From contig CAUDNR010000151.1 of NCBI GenBank assembly GCA_958430865.1, positions 1-18,305 on the forward strand: DNA of 18,305 nucleotides, written 5' to 3'. Of the stretch, positions 7,692 through 18,036 are shown one piece after another (position 1 is the stretch's first letter; each line of letters opens with the position of its first letter). The DNA comes from Entrophospora sp. SA101 (lineage: Eukaryota; Glomeromycota; Glomeromycetes; Entrophosporales; Entrophosporaceae). Under the pieces are notes generated by a model. The model was not told the DNA's origin. It did not search any database and worked only from the letters and a program-made list of their open reading frames with translations. The position numbers and the translations under genes were made by a program.

Positions 7692-9184
7692 ATGAATTCA
7701 ATATTCGAAAAATATTTTAATGAAAATGAAAGATTGTTAAATACTGAAAATTTTTATGATGTAAAAATATATGTTGGTGTAGAGCCAAACATTAAAGAAG
7801 TTCATGCACATGCATCTATCATATCTGCTCATTGTTCATTCTTTAGCGATGCATTAAATGATGCAACAAAAGAAAATGGATATTATATTATTAAAAAAGC
7901 TAATATCAGTGAAAAAATTTTCAACCCTATTCTCAAGTAAGTTTAAATAAATTTATTATATATATTATTTTTTATTGTTATTGAATATATAATATAGTAA
8001 CTTGTTTAACAATTAATTTATTTTGTAAAAGATTTTTATATACATGTAAAATTGAAATTGAAAATTATTCTGGTGCTGAAGTATTGGGACTATTAACTGC
8101 AGCAGATGAACTTGGTATTGAGTCACTTTATGAATATATGATGAAATACTTTATTGAAAATTATGAAGATTATATAAAAGAAAGTCCAGTTAAAATTCTT
8201 CAATTGATTTATGCTAACAAAAATTTTAATAAATTGAAAAATTTTTATTTGGAAAAGTTTTGTGAACATAGTGAAAAATTATTTGAATCAGATGAATTTG
8301 AATCATTGGAAAAACCAATTCTATTGGATATTCTCAAAAGAGATGATTTTACTGTTAGTGAAATAATTATTTGGGAAAACATTATTAAGTGGGGATTAGC
8401 AAAACATCCAGAAATCAATAATATCAATGTTGAAGATTGGTCATTATTTGTTGATTTGAGCAACACATTGAAAGAACTTATTTCTTTAATAAGGTTTCAG
8501 GATATCTCTAAAGAGGATTTTTTTGATAAAATTGATCCATATAATACACTTTTTCCTAGGACTTTATGGAGATCCCTTTCACAATACTATTTTTTTCCTG
8601 ATAGGCAACAAACATTAAATTTATTACCATCAAGAATTTCAAATTTGAAACCAACACTTGAATCATTGACAATCAATAAAAAGCTTACTTTGCTTTTTGC
8701 AAGTTGGATTGATAGAAAAACTCCACCATATGATTCTTTCAGGGAAGTCAAATATGAATTCAAACTTCTATATCGCAGTAGCAGAGATGGTTTAAAGGCT
8801 GCTACATTTCATCAAAAATGTGATAATTTCAACAAAACTCTTGTAGTTGGCAAAATGCAAAATTCAGAGCAAATAGTTGGTGGTTATAACCCATTGAATT
8901 GGAGTGGAAGTTGTCTATGGAAAACTCCAACCGAAAGTTTTATATTTAATATAAGTAATAGAAATAATATCAATACTGCACAATTTAGTTATGTTATCAA
9001 TAATAATTATGCAGTTGGTTGTAATCCTTCTTATTTGCCATTTTTTGGTCATGGTCATGATGTTTTGTTTAAATTAGATGGTAGTGTTAGTAATAAACCA
9101 AGTGATTATAGTAACATCAATATAGTGAATGGTAATAGATTTGATGAATTAGAAGTTTTTCAGATAATTGATAAAAAATATTAG
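7692..9184 (+). CDS. BTB-BACK-TLDc domain protein, two exons
   Basis: Predicted 465-aa protein. Exon 1 is 7692-7936 and exon 2 is 8032-9184. The 95-bp intron starts GTAAGT and ends AAAAG, with a TTTAAC branch-like site at 8005-8010. Splicing joins the BTB core across a split Lys codon (residue 82) and gives the typical ILKFLYTCKIEI strand-helix. Residues ~20-125 form the BTB/POZ fold (FYDVKIYVG, HAHASIISAHCSFF). Residues ~110-205 are a BACK-like helical region. Residues ~300-461 form a TLDc domain (SRDGLKAATFHQKCDN, IVGGYNPLNWSG, and a late GHGHDVLFKLD). In other proteins BTB domains dimerise and can recruit cullin-3, and TLDc domains act in oxidative-stress proteins and V-ATPase regulation. 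The role of this combination in fungi is not known. The gene is intact, and AATAAA lies 60 bp past the stop. It belongs to an architecture greatly expanded in Rhizophagus. Confidence 0.93.
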
Positions 9185-9243
9185 ATTATTATTATATTTC
9201 TTTATATATTTTTCATATGTTTTTTGTTGATTACTTTATTTAC

Positions 9244-9249
9244 AATAAA
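9244..9249 (+). terminator. Candidate polyadenylation signal of the BTB gene
   Basis: An AATAAA hexamer 60 bp after the stop codon in an AT-rich trailer. It is a common hexamer in such sequence, so support is modest. Confidence 0.4.
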
Positions 9250-9316
9250 TATAAGACCAGATTTAATTAATTGAATATGTTAGCTTGATAACTATTACTA
9301 ATATGAGGAGACAAAA

Positions 9317-9537
9317 ATGCAAACAAACTTAATGAAAGTGGATGAACTTCTAGTCTTTTTTTGAAAAAGCATGGGATAGAAGATAACTTCATTCAAGTCC
9401 TTAATTGTTCGAATAGGGAAGGAAAAACACCACATCAAGATTCAAATCTATATTATTATCTTTTTAAAAATAAAATGTTATTTATTTTCTGTTTAAAGCC
9501 AAGTGCTTTGGTAAATGGCTATGTTTTATTTGTTTAA
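9317..9537 (+). pseudogene. Short degraded ORF, weakly SAM-domain-like start
   Basis: An ATG at 9317 opens MQTNLMKVDELLVFF and then stops. A frame slip at the T-run (9356-9362) continues as FLKKHGIEDNFIQVL and stays open to TAA 9535-9537. The first ~28 residues read like the beginning of a sterile-alpha-motif (SAM) helix pair, but the later residues do not continue the domain. Probably a fragment captured from another gene. Weak evidence. Confidence 0.25.
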
Positions 9538-9545
9538 TGAGTAAA

Positions 9546-9645
9546 AGTTAGGATTAACATTGTGCAACTTGCGAGTGTTAACAAACGTTTGCAAGCAAAG
9601 TTTAGGACTAATGTTGGATAACTGGTGAGTATTAATAAATCTTAT
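9546..9645. repeat. Two degenerate direct repeat units (~53 bp)
   Basis: AAGTTAGGATTAACATTGTGCAACTTGCGAGTGTTAAC is echoed by AAGTTTAGGACTAATGTTGGATAACTGGTGAGTATTAAT about 53 bp later. Substitutions are spread throughout, so the duplication is old. Function unknown. Confidence 0.55.
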
Positions 9646-9725
9646 TTACTTATTTTTGGATTGCAACATGTAATACTAATTGAATATCACGCTTGAATTT
9701 TTTATTTTTTGTAGGTATGTGTGAA

Positions 9726-10085
9726 TTATGATATATAACCATTACCACCTGATACATGCTCCAAATGACTTTCGAAGTTTTTATATCCTCAAAGCAATAG
9801 TTTTTGAGCCAGGATGTTTAGCTTCAGCTGTGATCAAATTATGATAAAGGGTCATGACATCTACTTCAGTCATAAATGGACCACACTGACAAATATAACC
9901 AGGATATTCAATATTTTCCTTATTTCCTTTAATAATAGTAGTTATAAAACAAATATCGTTAGTTCTATTAAGTTTTCATATCATTTTTAAGTGGATACAA
10001 TATTATCTGCTGTTGGTGGTGCTCTAATCCGCCATTCTTTAGAATTTATTCCATAAATTAGGAACAATATATATTTCCTTGAAAA
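9726..10085 (-). pseudogene. Unrecognised coding remnant on the minus strand
   Basis: Three consecutive minus-strand segments have clear coding character but lie in different frames. About 10085-9987 contains SKEWRIRAPPTADNIV and ends at a TAA. Positions 9975-9781 (64 codons) contain YPGYICQCGPF and AEAKHPGSKTIALRI. Near 9787-9726 a shifted frame continues YKNFESHLEHVSGGNGY to a stop. The amino-acid composition is balanced and unlike random AT-rich frames, which are dominated by Lys, Asn, Ile and Phe. No full-length protein can be made. I could not assign a family. It lies between the BTB and P450 genes with no evident link to either. Confidence 0.5.
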
Positions 10086-10426
10086 TTAAAGTACAATTCA
10101 TGTTTTTAACTCATTCTACAAAACACGAATTTAATATTTTAGTAAATAAAATTATTGGAATAAAGCCTTATAATATTTAGCAGTCACCAGATATATTTAA
10201 CAGCAACGGGTAATGACCATGATATTCCATATTTTCTCGATAACCTATGGTCACGTGGTCATAAATTTCATGACTTCAATGACATGACTTGAATGACTTT
10301 AGGTCATTAGTTAAATTGCAATAAAGATTCATAATCTATATTTACATCTTTTCTTTTTTTATAAATTTTATTATAAATAAATTATCAGTTACTATTATTA
10401 TCATTACTTGTTTACAAATACGTCAA
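10086..10426. other. Intergenic, with clustered TGAC/GTCA words
   Basis: No gene seen. Positions 10210-10310 are rich in TGAC and GTCA words in both orientations (for example ATGGTCACGTGGTCAT, and CATGACTTCAATGACATGACTTGAATGAC). A similar cluster lies at 10839-10892. The two clusters could be eroded subterminal regions of one element enclosing 10310-10840, but I could not align clean terminal repeats. Confidence 0.35.
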
Positions 10427-10429
10427 GTG

Positions 10430-10690
10430 AAAAATCATAATTTTCGAGATTATTTGTCCTTGTTAAGAGTAATTCAAAGGCTATTTGTATTTGTTGTACG
10501 CAAAGGTTGGAGCTTATCCATTGCACAAATAAAATCTGGATGCATTACTACAAATAACGCAAGACACTGTTGCAACAACCCTGTTAATTGTGGAAATTTT
10601 AAGTCAACTTATGCCGATGAAATATTGTGCTTTGAAGACTCCAAATATAATTATCTTGTCAAAATTTTTGATTATGATCTATTAATTTAG
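10430..10690 (+). pseudogene. Uncertain Cys/His-containing remnant
   Basis: An open plus-strand frame with no ATG start (its apparent start is GTG) ends at TAG 10688-10690. It contains GCITTNNARHCCNNPVNC, a Cys/His-rich stretch that could be a decayed zinc-finger (BED-like) segment. It sits between two TGAC-rich clusters, consistent with a transposon remnant. Family not established. Confidence 0.25.
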
Positions 10691-12562
10691 ACTTTTTATA
10701 TTTTACAATTTCTCTAACAAAAAAAAACCAACAGACCTTGTAGTTCAACTTATTGATCCATAATTAAAATTCGGTCATTGTCTTTATTTTTATGGTTTTT
10801 GTAAAATCTTTAAGTTGATGCTCACCTTATTGATCATTAAATTGACCGATGACAAGTCATCAAAGTCGTTTGGTCAGTCATTATAAGTCATTTAATACTA
10901 TTTTTGTTCAGTGTTGAACATTTACAAAATAATTTTTTTAGTAAAAAAAAATTGTCTTTATGTAGGAATTGGAACGGTCTGGTTTATAGATCTCCAGTTT
11001 GGCTTATAAATTCGTTATTTAATATGAAAATACCAAAACGTACATAATAACAACCCATTAAATTTATATCATATGTAGCTTAGCGTTAATAAATAGTTAA
11101 CGTGAAATTTAAAATTTCAAGCTTTCCTATATCTCGAATGATAAAAAAAATCATTTGATTTGCTTTTATATTATATATTAAAATTAGGTTTTGCTATAAA
11201 TTTTTACTGTAAAACAATTTAATCTTTAGATAAAAGCAAATTTTCACTAATTACTTAAGTGTACGCGAATTTTTATATGGATGAAAGTTGTGATAACATT
11301 TTCATTTTTATTAAAAACAAGTAAAGTTATATCAGTTTTAGCTTGGTCTCAACAGTATAAATGTAAATTTACATAATTATATCATTTATAGTTGATTAAT
11401 AAATGAAAATTATAAAAACGCGATAATTAAATTTTAATTGAAGTTTTTAAGCAAGCTATAGAAAAGCTTGGGAACTTTATCAAAACCTAAGCTACATATG
11501 GTGTAGATTTAATGGGCAAAAAAATTTTTGCATAATTAACAAAGACACGAATCCTGACTCTTTTGTCTAAATCGCAGTTCAAATGGAGTTTGAACTGAGG
11601 TTCAATCAAAACAATTAAACTACAATTTAAAGTATGTAAGCCACAGTTCAATCCATATATTTATGCATTGCACTAACGAAAATTCAAGTTAATCTAATAT
11701 TAACATTAATATAGTCTTATCAGAGACTTTTTAATGCACTCTATTGCACGATCTACGATTGTCAGTGTAGAAGTTTTGCTAATGGCCAAACATTTATTGG
11801 ACTAGAGATTTTCCAACATCAACTGTGAATATCAATGTACACTTGCATCTAAAAATTGGATAACTCTGCTTAATGCTGATTAAAAGTTCTTTATATATTT
11901 TGCACATGAAGTGTAAATATAATTACCAATGCACATTTGATGGGATTCCCTGTATGATTTATTATAATATAATAAAAATATAAGCGAATTCTAAATCACA
12001 AATAATTAGCAACTGTTTAATAAGTAAAACTATTGCACATATGTCCTATGAGTCAAAAAAAGCAAAGGAAGTTTATCTGATGCAGATATTGGCAAATTAA
12101 AAAATCAATGATCAAATATTAATAGAAATAATTTTTTTGCTGAATATTACTTCAAATTCGATCACTCACCGTATTGGGTTGGTGACAACAAAACATGGTT
12201 CCGGGGTTTTCTAATCAAATTTATAATAACATAAAGATCCTTTTATAATCAAAAAAAATTTTGATACTAAATTTTTGAAATAACAGATAAATAACATAAT
12301 AAAAGACCTTGTAAATCTGAGTGGAACGGAAACATGATAAAATTTCTATATTTTTCGACCATTTTTTAAAACCGCCCCATAACTAAAAAATCTTCTAACC
12401 AAAATATAAAAATAGTCATTTTTGGTAAGTCGAACTTAACTTTGTAGGAATCGGTGTATGAAATTCAGTTGGGGCATTATCGGAAGTTATCCAATCAATT
12501 TTGAATATTGCAAAAACTTTAAAAAAGATCGACTATTGATAAAATAATCGGCAATAATCATG
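10691..12562. other. Long gene-free AT-rich region
   Basis: I see no convincing gene in this ~1.9 kb stretch on either strand. Minor structure: the TGAC/GTCA-rich cluster at 10839-10892; a perfect 9-bp stem hairpin, CAGTTCAAA (11575-11583) with TTTGAACTG (11589-11597) and a 5-nt loop; and many short homopolymer runs. Short frames near 12040-12110 are not supported. Confidence 0.5.
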
Positions 12563-12764
12563 ATTGGTCAATAAAAAATTTGGGATTATTTATAAATAAT
12601 CTTATTATTAAACATTTGCCATTGTTTCCTTTGATGATTTTATTGTAACTCTCTTTAGTACAATTACCTATTCCACTATTTTATTTATTTTGGGATTTGT
12701 TTCTTTTTAAACAAGTTTATCAATAATTCATTTACACATCCTCAAAATAAACACGTTTTCAGAA
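12563..12764 (+). promoter_or_regulatory. Candidate promoter of the P450 gene
   Basis: An inverted CCAAT (ATTGG, 12563-12567) lies 23 bp before TATAAATA (12591-12598), followed by a pyrimidine-rich stretch (CTCTCTTTAG). The distance from the TATA-like box to the ATG is about 167 bp. A TTTTCAG directly before the start codon could be the end of a 5'-UTR intron. These are word matches only. Confidence 0.35.
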
Positions 12765-14552
12765 ATGTTATTTTACAAAGAATTCAATCTGACAATTTTA
12801 GAACTCTTAAAGCTCTTAACTTTTATTATTCTGTTATCTATTATAAAATTCTATTATAATTACTTCACTCGTTCAATTCCATACCCGGGCCCACTTCCAT
12901 TGCCTATCATAGGTAACATGTATCAATACTTTTATCATAGGAAGGATATTCCATCTTGGCTTCATCAATCGAGCTTGAAATATGGGGACATATTTGAATT
13001 GTATTTTGGATCTGATAAATGCTTGATGATTAGTGATCTGCGAATAGTCGAACGAGTAATGAGCCCAGCAAAGGATGGTAATTACTTTGTTCGTGTTGCG
13101 ACTAGAAAAGGATTAGATGAGTTGCAGAAGAGCAACAATGGAATATTATTTAATGAAGATTTCAATTCTTGGTCCTATATTAGGAAAGTTTTAATCAGAG
13201 CCACAGTGTCACCTAGTGCTTTAAGGTTTGCCGTAACCACACTCAATAACGTTTTTCATGATTTAGAAAAGCTATGGGATAGTTTGATCGAAGAACAAGG
13301 ACAATTTTTGCATGATGAGCAAGAAAAATCGGTAGAAATTGATTTTGCAACTTGGGCAAAAAGAATTTTCGCAGAAACTACAATGTTACTGATAGTTGGC
13401 CGACAACCTAATTTATTATCAACTTACTATAACAGAATCACAAATAAAAATAACATTCAAAAAAATTCAAATGAAGAATTTTTGGATCGTTTGGCTATTG
13501 CATCTGACTGTGTGCAATATTATGTATCAGTTCCATCATTCATACGTAATCTTCCATTCGTAAATATATATACAAATTACCTATACAAGAACATGATATG
13601 GACGAGAAATTATGCATACAATTTAGTCAAAGAGCGTAGAAAAGAGATTGAAAGTATCGACGATAAAAGTAAATTAAAACCTGATATGTTAAGTATGTTA
13701 TTGATCGCTAATACACCAAAAGATATTACTCAAGGTATTTCCAACAATAGCGACAAGAATTCTATGACTGATAAAGAAGTTGGTGATAATATTGTAGAAG
13801 TGATTAGTGAAGGAATTGATAGTGTATGTACTAATATCAAATATTCATTTTATTTTTTTTAAGACAAATTGTTACTAATGATGGCTTTTTTAAAGCCCAC
13901 AAATGCTTTATCATTCATTCTTCATTGTGTTGGAAATAATCCAGATGTTGAACAGCGTATTGTTGATGAAATTGAAAAGGTATTTGATCATGGAGTTGAT
14001 TTTAACAATATCAATGAAGATTTAAATAAACTTGAATATATTGAAGCTGTGATAAAAGAAGGTAAGTATTCTTTTAAATCATCTAATTTGATTGATTAAA
14101 CATTATTCATATTAAGCATTATGATATTTCTAGTGTTAAGAATCAGGCCTGTTACAGCAACGATTTCACGTTTCTCGACACATTCCGATCAAATTGATGA
14201 GTACAAAATTCCATTATCAACACAATTAGCGATAAATATGATGGGTTTACACAAGAATCCAAATTACTGGAAAGAACCCATGGAATTTAATCCTTCAAGA
14301 TTTCTAGCAAATAGTAGCAACAGCAGCGAAGAAATTTATAATAAAAATGCATTCATGTATTTTGGTGGCGGGTTACGTATGTGTCCAGGTAGACAATTGG
14401 CAATAACCCAACTTAAAATGATGATTGTTTTATTATATAATAAATATAAATTTGAGGTGATTACTAAGGAACCTTCAATGCAACATAATGTTAATATTCA
14501 ATGTAAAGAATTGAAAATTAGAATTAAATGCAGAAAAATAAAAGTTTATTAA
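12765..14552 (+). CDS. Cytochrome P450 monooxygenase, three exons
   Basis: Predicted 547-aa haem-thiolate monooxygenase, probably anchored in the ER membrane. It would insert one oxygen atom into a lipophilic substrate using electrons from NADPH-P450 reductase. The exons are 12765-13823, 13896-14061 and 14134-14552. Both introns are 72 bp (GTATGT...AAAG with TACTAAT upstream; GTAAGT...CTAG). Residues ~9-30 form a hydrophobic anchor. A Pro-rich hinge follows at 39-51 (PYPGPLPLPIIGN). Other landmarks are the C-helix WxxxR at 136-140, an I-helix EGIDSPTN around 349-356, the K-helix ExxR at 408-411 (completed only after splicing), PSRF at 462-465, and the haem loop FGGGLRMCPG with Cys492 as ligand. 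The acid-alcohol pair is Asp-Ser rather than the usual Asp/Glu-Thr. All essential motifs are present, so the gene looks functional. Family number and substrate cannot be assigned. Confidence 0.95.
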
Positions 14553-14617
14553 TTGATTTAAGAAGCGTAAACATTGTTTGTTTCGCCAAAATTTAACTAT
14601 GTAACTTAAATCACATC

Positions 14618-14795
14618 TAGAATTTCTTTATCACTTTCAATGTCCATGATATGAATCTTATTTATTTGCTATAGCAAAAATCTTGATCCAACATAATCCA
14701 AACCTATAGAATTTCTTTATCACTTTCAATGTCCATGATATGAATCTTATTTATTTGCTATAGCAAAAATCTTGATCCAACATAATCCAAACCTA
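14618..14795. repeat. Perfect 89-bp tandem duplication
   Basis: Positions 14618-14706 and 14707-14795 are identical over 89 bp. The repeat starts 65 bp past the P450 stop and so probably lies in or next to its 3' UTR. The absence of any difference suggests a very recent duplication or an assembly artefact. Confidence 0.95.
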
Positions 14796-14948
14796 TTTTT
14801 TATTTCCTCATCCTATGATTCTTTCGACATTCATCCTCAACTTGAATTAATCAACAGTCTATGTTCTGCTTGAAGTTTCCATATTCTAATGTATCAAAAG
14901 ACTAGAATTTTTTTTAAAATTGAAAACATAAATAAATAGAAATCTTAC

Positions 14949-15119
14949 TACAAGCTGGTTTGGATGGCATGTTTGCTCAATAGTGAAATTTGAGGAGTTA
15001 CAATACTTGTGATGGTGAGTACGATCTCTCTTTAATAGGTAAAAGATGTGGCTTTCAGAACAATTTGATGTTTCCTTCAGATTTGTTCCAAATAGTTTCT
15101 GGTTTATTTCAGTCATGTA
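14949..15119 (-). pseudogene. Orphan exon-like segment with Cys/His residues
   Basis: On the minus strand a pyrimidine-rich CTCATCTCCAG acceptor precedes position 15119 and a GTAAGA donor follows 14949. Between them is a 171-nt, 57-codon open frame (phase 0 at both ends) containing FGTNLKETSNCSESHIFYLL, THHHKYC and QTCHPNQ. The composition looks coding, and the Cys and His residues could bind metal. No adjoining exons were found within ~300 bp on either side. It may be a leftover of the multi-exon family to its right, separated by the pogo-like insertion. Unrecognised family. Confidence 0.4.
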
Positions 15120-15211
15120 CTGGAGATGAGAGAAACTGATCTATTTAGTAATCTGATCTTTGAAATTTGTTATTTAGAACGTACCACTTCACAAATCTTT
15201 CCATTGGATAC

Positions 15212-16057
15212 TACATAGATAAACTTGATGAGTCGGACACAAATGGCTGGACATGGCGTCCGACTTATCAAGAGATCCGACTTATCCAAAATATGCAATT
15301 TTACAAAAAAAAAAATAAGAAAATCATGTTTAAATCATTTATTTATTTATAATAATAATTGAAAAAATAATTCTCTAAAGAATTATTTTGTATTCTATTA
15401 ATTTTCCATTTTAAATCTTTTAATCCTGAAACAAATGAACTATTTACGTGTATATCATTATTCTGTTGCAAGTAATTATATAGATTTTGAATGCTTTTCT
15501 AAAGCGTTTTTATTAGGTATTGATGAGCCAATATCTTCTTCTTCTTCTTCTTCTCCTTCTTCGGATGCTTATTGAACTGTTGCAATAATTTCGTCATCAT
15601 CAAGCATTTCAGTTCCTAAATCAGAATCAATCTCAATGTAACTTCTTGCTGTAATAATATTACCATCATTATTAACATTGATCTGATCAATAAGTAATTG
15701 TACTTCATCTATTTCAGGATTAAATTCCATAGCAATAGGTCGGTCAACTTCATTATCAGGTAGAATACCTGTTTTTTTTCCCAACATCTATCATGAATAA
15801 TGACGAATTTTATTATTATTGGATCATGCATTACTAAAAATAGTAAAGATTATCTCTCAATATTTACGAAAATCACGTGAACCGATTTATCGAGAGTAAT
15901 TTATTATTATCTGGCTGGAAGAGTTGTCCGACTTACAGCTTAACAAGAGTTTATATATGTGTCCGGCTTATTAAGAAATTTTTAAATATAAAAAAAAAAG
16001 GGCTGGAAATTTTTATCCGAGTTAGGCCAAATCCGACTTATCGAGTTTATCTATGTA
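15212..16057 (-). mobile_element. Internally deleted pogo/Tigger-like DNA transposon
   Basis: Terminal inverted repeats TACATAGATAAACTTGATGA... (15212-15237) and its partner (16032-16057) match at 24 of 26 positions. Further TCCGACTTATC words in both orientations lie just inside each end (15264-15290, 15925-15980). The right end may extend to CCAGTG at 16078, since its complement reads CACTGGACATGGG, a plausible Tc1/mariner-superfamily terminus. The left end is more eroded. The interior carries only a transposase C-terminus in minus orientation, so the N-terminal DNA-binding and catalytic part has been lost from the ~245 bp next to the right end. Confidence 0.72.
15343..15787 (-). pseudogene. 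Pogo/Tigger-type transposase, C-terminal fragment
   Basis: The minus-strand frame from the ATG at 15787 reads 72 codons to TAA 15569-15571, ending YIEIDSDLGTEMLDDDEIIATVQ-like. This is the acidic tail typical of pogo/Tigger transposases (x-D-D-E-I-V/I near the end). The same frame continues past that stop as an acidic run (EEGEEEEED, the GAA repeats at 15536-15560). After a slip near 15500 it continues as NLYNYLQQN, then LKDLKWKINRIQNNSLENYFF, to TAA 15343-15345. That final coiled segment is also usual at pogo-type C-termini. The DDE core and the N-terminal DNA-binding domain are absent. Non-functional. Confidence 0.68.
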
Positions 16058-16062
16058 CCAGG

Positions 16063-18002
16063 TTACCCATGTCCAGTGTTATGTATTGAGATGGATATAT
16101 AACAAACAATAATAAGTGATAAGTGCAGCTGGAAGACATCTGGAATTATTCTGGAGAAATTCCATGTCAAATCCAAACTCAACCCATCTAGTGTCTCTTC
16201 CCACAACTTCATACGATCATCTGCTTTTTTTGTTTTGCTACAGAAAATACGTGAACATTCAGTATATAAAAGCTCTATGATTTTTTCTCGATACTCTACC
16301 AACATCATAACATCAGGCTTTTTTCCCATACGTTCCTCATCCACTCCTATATTTCGTCGAGCCTTACTTGCTAGACTTTGACGTTCTGCCCTGTAATCGG
16401 TGAATAGATATGATGAGTATAAATTTTTCACTTTTTCATAACAAATGTTTTATCAGCTATCTTCTCACATGCTCAAGCAGGCATAGCCATTTGGAAGACC
16501 TCCTAAACTCGCCTGAAGTAAAGGAACTACACGTAGGTAATATATGTCCCTTCACTTTGATCATTGCGAGATTTACTAGATGAGAATGCTGGATTGCTCC
16601 ATATCTCGTCACTAGATAATATATAGTATGTTGGATAGTTTTATCCTATAATTATTCGCATCATGATAAGTACTTGATGAAATTACTCACAGTACAGCTA
16701 GTATACATTCTGCTTTTACCAGCTCGGGTTCATTCTCTTTCCATTCTTTATATTTTCCATATATCTTGAAACACTTGAACCATTGAAATTTTCCATGAAT
16801 TCACCACACTTGGATACAACCGAACCGGGAAGAATGCATTTCATATTTTCACGTGGTTCCTAGTAGCGAATGTAAATATATAAACTCAGGATATTTGAAC
16901 CTAAACACTAAGTTGTTCTTACCAAAAAAATAAGCTTATAGCTTGGTCTCAAGCCTCTCACTATCTCTGAGTCGTCACTAAGTACCATGCTCCCTTCCAG
17001 AACTTTCCATGTAAGGTCTGAAGAGCTAATACTTTCCAAATTTATCCTAAGGGAAACATAAAGATTTGTATCCATTTCCAACACGGGTGCTAAATATAAA
17101 ATCGTTATTCGTAAGTTTTTCAAACGTTTGCACAGAAAATTAAAATGGTCTAACACTTACCTCGAGTTTGGTCTTCAACATATTAAGATTCTCTTCTATT
17201 TTTCTCTTGAACGATCTGGAACTAGTTCCATAGCATATACATTGTTTAGCGTTTTTAAGACAACCATTTTCAGTATGTAATATGAAATACTATACCATAT
17301 GTAACACCTTCATCGTTTTTAATCCCACAACATTTTTATATCCGATTTGCATCTACAGCAGATACAATAAAAATACCAGTATATTAGCTCTATGATTATG
17401 AAATTTTTATATTATGTCATTATATCTGCGCAGAACACAATCAGATATTCTAATTCTTTGCTCAGCACTGTTTCGGCTGGACAGTCACGCACAGCAATGG
17501 GGAGCAGAAACCTTCAACATCTTACGACATTGCTCTTCCAGGCCGACGCCCCAAAGCCTTCAGCCGTAACATACCAAAACTAAACTTAACATCCGCTGTA
17601 GACTCATCAGTTTATACACGACATAATAACTTTAATCTATCTATCACTAACCTGCGGAAGAATTTCCAATACTTTCGTTCTTAATAAAGATGGATCAATA
17701 ATATTCAGAAAACATGCACAAATGTCCACCCAATCAGTAATTGCCAGCATTTGATATTTCATTGTCTATAAACATCATGGTAATGAAAGAGATTTTGCTG
17801 ACAATATGTCACTTATTCAATCACATCACACAAATTAATGCCTTAACAGCTATAAGTTTTATTCTTTATTATATATAATACAATCTTATAATGGTATAGT
17901 TACCTCTTCAATATTTTGCAATGGTTCAAGATGTTATTAATGATTTCCATCAATGACCTCATTTTCTATTCCTTTAAAATCTCGTAAAAGATCCAACATC
18001 TC
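16063..18002 (-). pseudogene. Multi-exon pseudogene of an uncharacterised, probably lineage-specific family
   Basis: Eight minus-strand exons can be followed by coding character and splice sites: 18002-17904, 17765-17651, 17595-~17420, ~17352-17161, 17089-16923, 16859-16691, 16611-16469, and 16390 to about 16183, with the frame open on to 16063. Clear introns are 17903-17766, 17650-17596, 17160-17090 (GTAAGT), 16922-16860 (GTAAGA), 16690-16612 (GTGAGT) and 16468-16391 (GTGAGA...ACAG). Joining the last two exons places a Met codon between CLS and AERQSLASK. Typical segments are QMLAITDWVDICACFL, EMDTNLYV, SSSDLTWKVLEGSM, KAECILAVL, GKKPDVMMLVEYREKI and ELLYTECSRIFC. Breaks include paired TAA codons in the first exon, two TGA in the third, slips near 17270 and 16785, a phase clash at the 17160/17089 junction and a slip near 16535. 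It resembles hypothetical proteins I recall as abundant in Rhizophagus. Function unknown. Confidence 0.65.
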
Positions 18003-18004
18003 CT

Positions 18005-18036
18005 GTTTGAATTATAAAATGTTTGAATTATAAAAC
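18005..18036. repeat. 16-bp tandem duplication
   Basis: GTTTGAATTATAAAAT is followed directly by GTTTGAATTATAAAAC, just upstream (on the minus strand) of the first traced exon of the pseudogene. It forms part of the intron or leader next to the acceptor. Confidence 0.85.

Noticed and set aside
8245..8466. Minus-strand ORF inside the BTB gene
   Set aside because: Antisense shadow of exon 2 of an intact, well-recognised gene.
15877..16089. 70-codon plus-strand ORF
   Set aside because: Lies in the terminal and subterminal repeats of the pogo-like element. The residues follow the repeated TCCGACTTATC words.
17392..17583. 63-codon plus-strand ORF
   Set aside because: The minus strand here reads as an exon (LEEQCRKMLKVSAPHC, RNSAEQRIRISD) flanked by a good acceptor at 17596-17598 and in line with neighbouring exons.
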